A stretch of 6,309 bases of DNA, from assembly GCA_015486685.1 (NCBI GenBank), contig WFRC01000305.1, positions 1-6,309 of the forward strand, in the 5' to 3' direction. The notes beneath the pieces are model-generated. The model saw only the letters and a program-made list of their open reading frames with translations, searched no databases and was not told where the DNA came from. Made by a program: the position numbers and the translations under genes. Numbering within the stretch: the first letter of the stretch is position 1; the number at the start of each line of letters is the position of its first letter. Below are positions 1 through 5,143 of this stretch, piece after piece. The DNA is from Caldifarciminota bacterium. GTDB taxonomy: Bacteria; Hydrothermota; UBA3072; WFRC01.

Positions 1-6
1 AAAAGC

Positions 7-32
7 AGTAGCGAGGGATGAGTAGCGAGTAT
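7..32 (+). repeat. AGTAGCGAG direct-repeat pair, 14-base period
   Basis: The 9-mer AGTAGCGAG occurs at 7-15 and again at 21-29, separated by a 5-base spacer, and the second copy runs on as AGTAGCGAGTAT to 32. The same 9-5-9 arrangement appears in reverse orientation at 4681-4703, and a single variant copy lies at 4251-4259. Its function is unknown; it looks like a dispersed intergenic repeat. Confidence 0.75.
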
Positions 33-40
33 ATAGGGAA
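18..40 (+). repeat. Second copy of the start region of the four-helix bundle gene
   Basis: These 23 bases match 4248-4270 with only two mismatches (position 10, G versus A, and position 17, T versus A). At 4248 the copy begins with the ATG of the four-helix bundle gene. Here the ATG opens only a 49-codon frame ending at 165-167 that runs through other repeats. It may be a solitary repeat end or a remnant of a lost gene copy. Confidence 0.7.
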
Positions 41-79
41 AAGAGAAGACAAGAAAGAAACGGTAATGGGTAAGAGGAT

Positions 80-94
80 AAAGACAGCCGAGAG
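80..94 (+). repeat. AAAGACAGCCGAGAG repeat, copy 1
   Basis: This 15-mer recurs exactly at 2640-2654. Its AAAGACAG core also occurs at 2532-2539 and 4231-4238, just after the stop codons of the carrier protein and mutase genes. I saw no copy inside a coding region. Confidence 0.75.
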
Positions 95-97
95 CAT

Positions 98-132
98 CGT
101 CATTGCGAGGAGCGTAGCGACGAAGCAACCTC
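98..132 (+). repeat. Dispersed REP-like element (CATTGCGAGGAGCG... type)
   Basis: The stretch starting CGTCATTGCGAGGAGCG and ending CGAAGCAACCTC matches, from memory, a very widespread short intergenic repeat of many bacterial genomes. It is often mistranslated as peptides resembling VIARSEATKQ; here the frame through it reads IVIARSVATKQ. It has short complementary ends (TTGC and GCAA) with an internal near-repeat of GCG. Its role is unknown. It sits in the leader upstream of the first gene. Confidence 0.7.
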
Positions 133-153
133 ACAGGATGGGTGGTAAAACCA

Positions 154-171
154 GCCGTCAGCAATAAAATT
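154..171 (+). repeat. GCCGnnAGCAATAAAATT repeat, copy 1
   Basis: This 18-mer matches 2560-2577 at 16 of 18 positions, with the last 12 bases identical. In the other gap it directly follows a tandem GCCGTTG array, and there it precedes the AAAGACAGCCGAGAG repeat rather than following it. The two gaps thus share modules in different order. Confidence 0.65.
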
Positions 172-193
172 AAATAGGAATGGAGAAAGGAGA

Positions 194-532
194 ATGAGAG
201 AATATTATAATAAAATTTTGAACAACAGGCAAGAAAAACTGCTTACAAATTCTGTTAGGACTTTATTATGGTCTTACGATATAAACAAGTTAGATATTAA
301 GAGAGATAAAGAGATTATTATTACACAGGTGCTTAATTATGGCACATTAAAGGATGTAAAATGGTTATTTGAAGTTTATGGAGGAGATGAAATCAGAAAT
401 GTAATTTTACACCCAAAAAGAGGACAATGGTGGCGGAAGACATTAAATTATTGGACTACTGTGTTAAATGTAAAATTGCAAAATAAGATTTTTGAAAGAG
501 CAATAATACGGATTTCTGGAGAAAATACTTGA
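194..532 (+). CDS. Small DUF6922-like protein, function unknown
   Basis: A 112-residue soluble protein with no signal peptide or membrane segment. Residues about 24-92 (LLWSYDINKLD..., then a WLF..YG..EIR stretch, then a KTLNYW stretch) resemble the short DUF6922 family as I remember it. Members of that family often lie next to an AbiEii-type nucleotidyltransferase toxin gene, which suggests an antitoxin or AbiEi-like role. No such partner lies downstream here: the next gene, 25 bases on, is biotin carboxylase. The ATG is supported by GGAG at 182-185 (8-base spacing), with a second GGAG at 189-192 very close to it. The coding sequence is markedly A/T-rich: I count 73 G+C in 240 bases at 241-480 (30%), against roughly 40% in samples of the next gene. 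That fits acquired or accessory DNA. The family call is from pattern memory and no biochemical function can be assigned. Confidence 0.65.
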   Translation: MREYYNKILNNRQEKLLTNSVRTLLWSYDINKLDIKRDKEIIITQVLNYGTLKDVKWLFEVYGGDEIRNVILHPKRGQWWRKTLNYWTTVLNVKLQNKIFERAIIRISGENT

Positions 533-557
533 ATTTTAAACCTTAAAAAGGAGAATA

Positions 558-2042
558 ATGAAGATAAAAAAGGTGCTTATAGCAAACAGGGGTGAGATTG
601 CGGTAAGACTTATAAGAGCAGCAAGAGAGCTGGGAATTGAAACTGTTGCTGTGTTTTCAGATGCAGATAGAGATGCAATACATACACGGATGGCAGATGA
701 GGCATATTATATTGGACATTCTTCTCCTGAAGAGAGTTATCTAAATATAGATAAAATTATAAATGTAGCAAAGACCGCAGGGGTTCAGGCAATACACCCC
801 GGGTATGGATTTTTATCTGAAAATCCGCAATTTGCCAGAAAGACTGTGGAGAAAGGTATTATCTTTATTGGTCCTCCCGGTGATGCAATGGAAAAAATGG
901 GTGATAAGACCTATGCAAGGAGAACGGCAAAGGAGATTGGTGTGCCAATTACACCTGGAATGGAGGAGGGGACAACAGATTTTAAGGTATTTAAGGATAA
1001 GGCAGAAGAAATTGATTTTCCTATCTTGATTAAGGCGGCAATGGGAGGTGGTGGAAAAGGAATGAGGATTGTTCGGGATAAAGGTGACCTTGAAAGTGCA
1101 TTCAACCTTGCTTCGCAGGAAGCGAAGGGTGCATTTGGTGATGCAACGCTGTTCGTTGAAAAATATATTGAGGAGCCAAGACATATTGAGATTCAGGTGG
1201 TGGCAGATAATTATGGGAATGTTATCCATTTAGGTGAAAGGGAATGTTCTATCCAGAGGAGGCATCAGAAAATTATAGAAGAGTCGCCGTCTGTTATTGT
1301 AGATGAGGCATTAAGAAACAGGATGGGTGAAGATGCCTGCAAGATTACGAAAGCATCAGGTTATCAGAATGCAGGGACTGTGGAATTTCTTGTTGATAAA
1401 GATATGAATTACTATTTTATGGAGATGAATACAAGGCTTCAGGTAGAGCACCCTGTGACAGAATTGGTAACAGGTATTGATATTGTAAAAGAGCAGTTTT
1501 TTATTGCCGATGGAGAACCTTTAAGATTAAAACAGGAGGATATTTATCAGAGAGGTTCAGCCATTGAAGTTAGAATTTACGCAGAAGACCCCGATAGAAA
1601 TTTTATTCCTGCCCCTGGTTTAGTGAAATATTTAAGAGAACCATCAGGACCCGGAATAAGGTTGGATAATGGAGTATATGAAGGTTTTGAGATACCTGTA
1701 AATTATGACCCACTCATTTCAAAATTGATAGTATGGGCAGAGACAAGAGAACTCGCTGTAAAAAAGATGATAAGGGCGCTTAAGGAATATAAAATTGTGG
1801 GGATAAAGACCACGACTGATTATTTGAGAGAGATTATGGAGGATGAAAAATTTCAAAAAGGAGAAATCAACACCCATTTTCTTGAACATTTCAAGAGAAA
1901 CTCTGCGATGGAAATTCCTGATGAGATAGTTGCAATTGCAGCATTATCTGATAGATTAACAGAGAGGTCAAAAAAAGTTGAAGGAGGGGGCATCAAACAG
2001 TCTCTGTGGAAGGTGATAGGAAGGAAAAGGGCATTAAGATGA
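558..2042 (+). CDS. accC: Biotin carboxylase subunit of an acyl-CoA (likely propionyl-CoA) carboxylase
   Basis: ATP-dependent carboxylation of biotin on a carrier protein, a cytoplasmic half-reaction of acetyl-/propionyl-CoA or pyruvate carboxylases. The N-terminal domain starts KVLIANRGEIAVRLIRAARELG and holds HPGYGFLSEN at 80-89. The ATP-grasp domain has K117, K159, the loop GGGGKGM (163-169), H210 and RRHQKIIEE with K238. The metal and catalytic residues E276, E289, N291, R293 and E297 lie around MEMNTRLQVEHPVTE, and R339 sits in EVRIYAEDP. All equivalents of the E. coli AccC active site are present. At 494 residues it is longer than typical AccC (about 450), with an extra tail ending SLWKVIGR, like the subunits of split propionyl-CoA or pyruvate carboxylases. 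RBS AAAAGGAGA precedes the ATG by a few bases. The 3' end overlaps the carrier gene by ATGA. The mutase and epimerase nearby favour propionyl-CoA as final substrate, but the carboxyltransferase is not in the window. Confidence 0.93.
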   Translation: MKIKKVLIANRGEIAVRLIRAARELGIETVAVFSDADRDAIHTRMADEAYYIGHSSPEESYLNIDKIINVAKTAGVQAIHPGYGFLSENPQFARKTVEKGIIFIGPPGDAMEKMGDKTYARRTAKEIGVPITPGMEEGTTDFKVFKDKAEEIDFPILIKAAMGGGGKGMRIVRDKGDLESAFNLASQEAKGAFGDATLFVEKYIEEPRHIEIQVVADNYGNVIHLGERECSIQRRHQKIIEESPSVIVDEALRNRMGEDACKITKASGYQNAGTVEFLVDKDMNYYFMEMNTRLQVEHPVTELVTGIDIVKEQFFIADGEPLRLKQEDIYQRGSAIEVRIYAEDPDRNFIPAPGLVKYLREPSGPGIRLDNGVYEGFEIPVNYDPLISKLIVWAETRELAVKKMIRALKEYKIVGIKTTTDYLREIMEDEKFQKGEINTHFLEHFKRNSAMEIPDEIVAIAALSDRLTERSKKVEGGGIKQSLWKVIGRKRALR

Positions 2043-2530
2043 AGAAAAAGATTTTTGTTGGAGATATGGTATATGAAGCGGAATTAAAGGATAAAGGAGA
2101 TGGCAAATATCTTATTTTATTAAATGGCAATGAATATAATGTAGATATAAAAAGCAGAATCTTCAATGGACATCGTTCAATACTTGTAAATAATCGTTCC
2201 TTTGATGTATATTGTGAATTTGTTGATGTAGGTAAGTATAATATCTACTGGAATGGGAAATTGGTGACTGTGTCTTTTCATCCCCCTGAGGAAGAAGAAA
2301 AATTGCCAGAGGGTGAAGTTTTAATTAAAGCCTCTATGCCTGGATTGGTTGTAAAAGTAAATGTTCAACCAGGCTCAAAAGTGGAGAAGAACCAACCCCT
2401 TACGATTTTAGAGGCAATGAAGATGCAGAATGAAATAAAATCACCTGATGCAGGGGAAATTCTGGAAGTATTTGTAAAAGAAGGACAAACTGTATCACTG
2501 GATGATAAAATGTTTCTAATAAAGATATGA
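2039..2530 (+). CDS. Biotin carboxyl carrier protein subunit
   Basis: A 163-residue carrier that ferries carboxybiotin between the biotin carboxylase and a carboxyltransferase. The C-terminal biotinyl domain (about 91-163) carries EAMKMQNEI at 125-133, with K128 the biotinylated lysine, 35 residues from the end as is usual. Residues 1-80 are predicted beta-rich (KYLILLNGNEYNVDI, YNIYWNGKLVTVSF) and resemble the small beta-barrel region preceding the biotin domain in propionyl-CoA carboxylase alpha chains. They do not look like the Ala/Pro-rich start of AccB. A short acidic linker (PPEEEEKLPEGE, 82-93) separates the parts. The gene pair is thus effectively a split alpha chain. I chose ATG 2039 because it gives the ATGA overlap with the upstream stop and has AAGG about 9 bases before it. 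A GTG at 2006 would add 11 charged residues (MEGDRKEKGIK) and is less likely. Confidence 0.9.
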   Translation: MKKKIFVGDMVYEAELKDKGDGKYLILLNGNEYNVDIKSRIFNGHRSILVNNRSFDVYCEFVDVGKYNIYWNGKLVTVSFHPPEEEEKLPEGEVLIKASMPGLVVKVNVQPGSKVEKNQPLTILEAMKMQNEIKSPDAGEILEVFVKEGQTVSLDDKMFLIKI

Positions 2531-2545
2531 GAAAGACAGCAGGTA

Positions 2546-2566
2546 GCCGTTGGCCGTTGGCCGATA
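2546..2566 (+). repeat. Tandem heptamer GCCGTTG (three units)
   Basis: Exact GCCGTTG units start at 2546 and 2553, followed by a degenerate GCCGATA at 2560. The array begins 15 bases after the carrier protein stop. It runs into the AGCAATAAAATT repeat shared with the leader region. Heptanucleotide short tandem repeats of this kind are known from cyanobacteria (STRR elements); that is an analogy only. Confidence 0.7.
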
Positions 2567-2577
2567 GCAATAAAATT
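2560..2577 (+). repeat. GCCGnnAGCAATAAAATT repeat, copy 2
   Basis: The partner of 154-171, with 16 of 18 bases the same and the final 12 identical. It overlaps the last, degenerate unit of the GCCGTTG array. Confidence 0.65.
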
Positions 2578-2579
2578 GA

Positions 2580-2607
2580 GGTATGGTTGATGGGGTATGG
2601 GGTATGG
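2580..2607 (+). repeat. GGTATGG heptad array
   Basis: GGTATGG occurs exactly at 2580, 2594 and 2601, with a degenerate unit (TTGATGG) filling 2587-2593, so four contiguous 7-base units can be read. It lies 13 bases after the end of the neighbouring GCCGTTG array, so two different heptamer arrays share one 139-base gap. Confidence 0.6.
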
Positions 2608-2617
2608 ATATGTAGGA

Positions 2618-2633
2618 GGGGCTTTCCAGCCCT
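2618..2633 (+). other. Small GC hairpin in the carrier-mutase gap
   Basis: GGGCT (2619-2623) can pair with AGCCC (2628-2632) around a TTCC loop, with one extra G-T pair outside. The context (TGTAGGAGGGGCTTTCC) looks like another common intergenic repeat. No T-run follows (it continues GATAAGAAAG), so it is not a convincing terminator. It could stabilise or process the transcript. Confidence 0.4.
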
Positions 2634-2639
2634 GATAAG

Positions 2640-2654
2640 AAAGACAGCCGAGAG
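2640..2654 (+). repeat. AAAGACAGCCGAGAG repeat, copy 2
   Basis: Exact 15-base match to 80-94. It ends 15 bases before the upstream candidate start codon of the mutase gene, so it occupies most of that gene's leader and leaves no clear ribosome binding site before 2670. Confidence 0.75.
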
Positions 2655-2669
2655 AAAAAAACGAAATAG

Positions 2670-4229
2670 ATGGAGGTTAAGAAACAAATAATGAAAAAAT
2701 TGTTTTTTACTCAGGAAGATTTACAGGATTTTGATTATAGAACAGAACTAAATGACCCGGGCAAATATCCATTTACCAGAGGTATATACCCTACAATGTA
2801 TAATGGTAGACTCTGGACGATGAGGCAATATGCAGGATTTGGCTCAGCAAAGGAAACGAATGAAAGGTATAAGTATTTGCTAAGTGCAGGTCAGACAGGC
2901 CTTTCTGTTGCATTTGATCTGCCTACGCAATTGGGATTGGATGCTGACCATTCATTATCAGAAGGAGAGGTTGGAAGGGTAGGTGTTTCCATAAGCACAC
3001 TTTCTGATATGGAAACCCTGTTTGATGAAATTCCATTGGATAAGGTGTCAACATCTATGACAATAAATGCCACTGCCCCTATTTTATTAGGTATGTATAT
3101 ATTAATTGCTGAAAAGAATGGGATTGACAAATCTGTTTTGAGAGGGACTGTTCAAAATGACCTGTTAAAAGAATTTCTTGCACGAGGGAATTATATATTT
3201 CCTGTCGAGCCTTCTGTAAAACTTTCAATAGACCTATGGGAATATGCGGTCAAAAATGTGCCAAAATGGTATTTTGTTTCTATATCAGGATACCATATCA
3301 GGGAAGCAGGGGCTAGTGCTGCGCAGGAAATTGCTTTAACATTTAGCAATGCTATTGCATATATAGAGTCTGCACTTTCTCGGGGGCTTAAGATAGATGG
3401 GTTTTCGCCCAGAATTTCGTTCTTCTTCGGTGTGCACAACAATTTTTTGGAGGAGGTGGCAAAATTCAGGGCTGCCAGGAAAATCTGGGCAAGGATAATG
3501 AAAGAGAGATTTAAGGCAAATAATGAAAAATTCTTAAAACTCAAATTTCATACCCAAACTTGTGGTTCTACCCTTACCGCCCAGGAACCAGAAAATAATA
3601 TAATCAGGGTTGCGATGCAGGCACTTGCTGCTGTGCTTGGTGGTACGCAAAGTCTGCATACAAATTCCTATGATGAGGCAATCGGACTTCCATCTGAGAA
3701 ATCCGTAAAAATTGCATTAAGAACTCAGCAATTAATTGCGTATGAATCAGAAATACCTGAAATTGTTGACCCATTAGGTGGTGCATATTATCTTGAAAAA
3801 CTTACAAAAGATATAGAAGAAGAAACCCTATCCATTATGAAAAAGATTGAAGATAGAGGTGGAGCAATTGAATGTATAAATTCAGGATACTCTAAATCTT
3901 TGATTGAAGATAGTGCATATAAATATCAAAAAGAAGTGGAATCAGGGACGAGAAAGGTGATTGGTGTTAATATATTTCAGGAAAATGTGGAAATACCACT
4001 TCCTGAATTAAAGGTAGACTCCAAAATTGAAGAAGAAAGAAGGAAAGAGATTGCGGGATATAAGGGAAATAGAAATAAGGAAGCATTAAAAGATGCACTT
4101 GACAGATTGAAAGATGCAGCAGGAAAGCAAGAAAATACGGTAGACTTTATCATTGAAGCATTAAGAGCAAAGGCAACATTGGGAGAGATTACAGATGCCT
4201 TAAAAGAGGTATATGGGACTTATGATTAA
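2670..4229 (+). CDS. mcmA: Methylmalonyl-CoA mutase, catalytic (large/alpha) subunit lacking the B12 domain
   Basis: Interconverts (R)-methylmalonyl-CoA and succinyl-CoA by an adenosylcobalamin radical mechanism. At 519 residues it covers the TIM-barrel domain only. The frame stops at LGEITDALKEVYGTYD, where full-length mutases run into a linker and cobalamin domain, so a separate B12 subunit is required and is not seen here. Active-site equivalents of the Propionibacterium enzyme are visible with a constant offset: Y54 (RQYAGF) for Y89, T160 and Q162 (RGTVQND) for T195 and Q197, R172 for R207, Y208-H209 (SGYHIREAGA) for Y243-H244, and R248 (SPRISFFF) for R283. Retaining Tyr and Arg at the 89 and 207 positions favours methylmalonyl-CoA over isobutyryl-CoA mutase, which has Phe and Gln. 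The start is uncertain: 2670 lacks a clear RBS. The in-frame ATG at 2691 (512 residues, MKKLFFTQEDL) has GGAGG at 2672-2676 but a long 14-base spacer. Confidence 0.92.
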   Translation: MEVKKQIMKKLFFTQEDLQDFDYRTELNDPGKYPFTRGIYPTMYNGRLWTMRQYAGFGSAKETNERYKYLLSAGQTGLSVAFDLPTQLGLDADHSLSEGEVGRVGVSISTLSDMETLFDEIPLDKVSTSMTINATAPILLGMYILIAEKNGIDKSVLRGTVQNDLLKEFLARGNYIFPVEPSVKLSIDLWEYAVKNVPKWYFVSISGYHIREAGASAAQEIALTFSNAIAYIESALSRGLKIDGFSPRISFFFGVHNNFLEEVAKFRAARKIWARIMKERFKANNEKFLKLKFHTQTCGSTLTAQEPENNIIRVAMQALAAVLGGTQSLHTNSYDEAIGLPSEKSVKIALRTQQLIAYESEIPEIVDPLGGAYYLEKLTKDIEEETLSIMKKIEDRGGAIECINSGYSKSLIEDSAYKYQKEVESGTRKVIGVNIFQENVEIPLPELKVDSKIEEERRKEIAGYKGNRNKEALKDALDRLKDAAGKQENTVDFIIEALRAKATLGEITDALKEVYGTYD

Positions 4230-4230
4230 A

Positions 4231-4238
4231 AAAGACAG
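4231..4238 (+). repeat. AAAGACAG core repeat after the mutase stop
   Basis: This 8-mer lies one base after the mutase stop codon, matching the cores at 80-87, 2532-2539 and 2640-2647. The one at 2532 likewise begins one base after a stop codon. Eight bases alone are weak evidence; the shared intergenic position makes it worth recording. Confidence 0.4.
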
Positions 4239-4247
4239 GTAAAGGGT

Positions 4248-4270
4248 ATGAGTAGCAAGTATAAAGGGAA
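4248..4270 (+). repeat. Left boundary repeat overlapping the four-helix gene start
   Basis: This is the 23-base partner of 18-40 (two mismatches). Its AGTAGCAAGTAT (4251-4262) is an imperfect inverted match, 11 of 12, to ATACTCGCTACT at 4692-4703 beyond the end of the gene. It contributes the ATG and MSSKY codons if translation starts at 4248. Confidence 0.65.
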
Positions 4271-4634
4271 GAAAAAAGTGAAAAATTTTAAGGACCTATT
4301 TGTATGGCAAAAAGCACATCAATTAGTGATTGAAACATACAGAAAAACAAAATCATATCCTACAAATGAGAGATTTGGATTAATATCTCAGATGAGAAGG
4401 GCTGCAGTATCTGTTCCAGCAAATATAGTTGAGGGCTTTAGAAAAAGAGGGATAAAAGATAAAATTAACTTTTACAATATAGCCCAGGCATCATTGGATG
4501 AACTACAATATTACTTCCTATTATCAAAAGATTTGGGATACTTAAAAGACGAAACTTCGTATATACAAATAATAAGAGAGGTTGAAAAAATGTTAGCAGG
4601 GCTTATAAAATCTATCAAAATTCAGGAAGAATAG
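4248..4634 (+). CDS. Four-helix bundle protein (23S rRNA intervening-sequence / Avd-like family)
   Basis: A 128-residue protein, or 118 from a GTG start at 4278. It shows the family hallmarks in order: VKNFKDLFVWQKAHQLV (11-27), FGLISQMRRAAVSVPANIVEGF (43-64), FYNIAQASLDELQYYFLLSKDLGYL (75-99) and a last helix EVEKMLAGLIKSI. Relatives are encoded inside 23S rRNA intervening sequences of Leptospira and Coxiella, widely as stand-alone chromosomal genes, and as Avd accessory proteins of diversity-generating retroelements. No reverse transcriptase, template/variable repeat or rRNA is present here. The molecular role of stand-alone members is unknown. Most family members begin near MKNFxDLxVW. That fits the GTG at 4278, which has AGGGAAG six bases before it. 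The ATG at 4248 adds MSSKYKGKKK, encoded by a dispersed repeat. The gene is A/T-rich (76 G+C in 240 bases, 4321-4560), interrupts the mutase-epimerase pair, and is bounded by inverted AGTAGC(G/A)AGTAT copies. Confidence 0.85.
   Translation: MSSKYKGKKKVKNFKDLFVWQKAHQLVIETYRKTKSYPTNERFGLISQMRRAAVSVPANIVEGFRKRGIKDKINFYNIAQASLDELQYYFLLSKDLGYLKDETSYIQIIREVEKMLAGLIKSIKIQEE
4265..4271 (+). promoter_or_regulatory. Possible ribosome binding site for a GTG start at 4278
   Basis: AGGGAAG lies six bases before an in-frame GTG that would begin the protein at the usual family N-terminus (M-K-N-F-K-D-L). The ATG at 4248 has only an AAAGGG two bases away. This favours, but does not prove, the downstream start. 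Confidence 0.4.
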
Positions 4635-4680
4635 AGGGGTAGTGTGAACAATTACTGTACAAGAAAAAATCCCTTGAGAC

Positions 4681-4703
4681 CTTGCTACTTGATACTCGCT
4701 ACT
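4681..4703 (-). repeat. Right boundary repeat, inverted AGTAGC(G/A)AG pair
   Basis: On the minus strand this reads AGTAGCGAG, a 5-base spacer (TATCA), then AGTAGCAAG, the same 9-5-9 layout as 7-29. Its 12-base end ATACTCGCTACT (4692-4703) is the exact reverse complement of 21-32. It lies in the 89-base gap between the four-helix gene and the epimerase gene, just before the epimerase ribosome binding site. Confidence 0.7.
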
Positions 4704-4723
4704 AAGAGGGGAAATGGAGGAGA

Positions 4724-5143
4724 ATGGTGTTAAAGATTGACCATATAGGTATAGCAGTGCCATCCGTTGAGGAAGCAAAAAAATTTGTGAAGGATGCATT
4801 TGGACTTGAAATGGAAGAGATAGAAATAGTAGCATCTCAAAAGGTAAAGGTAGGAAGGGTGCGATTTGAAAATATCATACTGGAATTTTTAGAGCCTACT
4901 GCACCCAATAGCCCTATTTCAGGATTTATAGAAAAGAGGGGTGGTGGTTTGCATCACATTGCAATTTCAGTAGAAAATGTGAAAGGAACACTAAAGTCAT
5001 TGAAAGAGAAGGGTGTTTCGCTTATTGACGGAGAGCCCAGAGGAGGAGCAGCATATAAGTGGATAGCCTTCCTTTCGCCAAAAAACCCTGCAAAAACTTT
5101 AATTGAACTTGTAGAAACAAAAGGAGGTATTGATGAAAATTGA
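4724..5143 (+). CDS. mce: Methylmalonyl-CoA epimerase
   Basis: A 139-residue vicinal-oxygen-chelate (glyoxalase-fold) enzyme that epimerises (S)- and (R)-methylmalonyl-CoA, linking the carboxylase to the mutase. Two beta-alpha-beta modules are seen: 1-57 starting KIDHIGIAVPSVEEA, and 74-133 starting GGLHHIAISVENV. Probable metal ligands are H7, E54 (ILEFLEP), one of H77/H78 and E128 (IELVE), by alignment from memory with the Propionibacterium enzyme. SPISGFIEKRGGGLHHIAI is characteristic of this family rather than of lactoylglutathione lyase. The length is typical. GGAGG at 4716-4720 lies only three bases before ATG 4724, so the following GTG (4727, one residue shorter) could also serve. The last 11 bases overlap the next gene, implying co-translation. 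Confidence 0.92.
   Translation: MVLKIDHIGIAVPSVEEAKKFVKDAFGLEMEEIEIVASQKVKVGRVRFENIILEFLEPTAPNSPISGFIEKRGGGLHHIAISVENVKGTLKSLKEKGVSLIDGEPRGGAAYKWIAFLSPKNPAKTLIELVETKGGIDEN
5121..5127 (+). promoter_or_regulatory. Strong ribosome binding site inside the epimerase gene
   Basis: AAGGAGG sits five bases before ATG 5133. It fixes that ATG as the start of the PLP enzyme in preference to the adjacent in-frame TTG at 5130. It lies within the last codons of the epimerase gene, so translation of the two genes is likely coupled. Confidence 0.75.

Noticed and set aside
18..167. A 49-codon open frame starting MSSEYIGKR in the leader
   Set aside because: It runs through three different dispersed repeats, including the one read as IVIARSVATKQ, and matches no protein family. 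It is most likely spurious.
160..193. Possible promoter with a TAAAAT -10-like box before the first gene
   Set aside because: TAAAAT at 166-171 belongs to a dispersed repeat, and no recognisable -35 box lies 16-18 bases upstream.
813..1229. Minus-strand open frame opposite the biotin carboxylase gene
   Set aside because: It lies wholly within a strongly conserved gene on the other strand and its translation shows no family features.
2546..2607. CRISPR array
   Set aside because: The repeats are seven bases long and contiguous, with no spacers of CRISPR length.
2618..2640. Rho-independent terminator after the carrier protein gene
   Set aside because: The stem is only about six base pairs and no T-run follows.
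3191..3544. Minus-strand open frame opposite the mutase gene
   Set aside because: Shadow frame of conserved mutase coding sequence, with no RBS or recognisable motif.
4248..4634. Diversity-generating retroelement (Avd-like protein present)
   Set aside because: No reverse transcriptase and no template/variable repeat pair are seen; stand-alone members of this protein family are common.
4248..4634. Intervening sequence inside a 23S rRNA gene
   Set aside because: Flanking DNA encodes mutase and epimerase, with no rRNA sequence.
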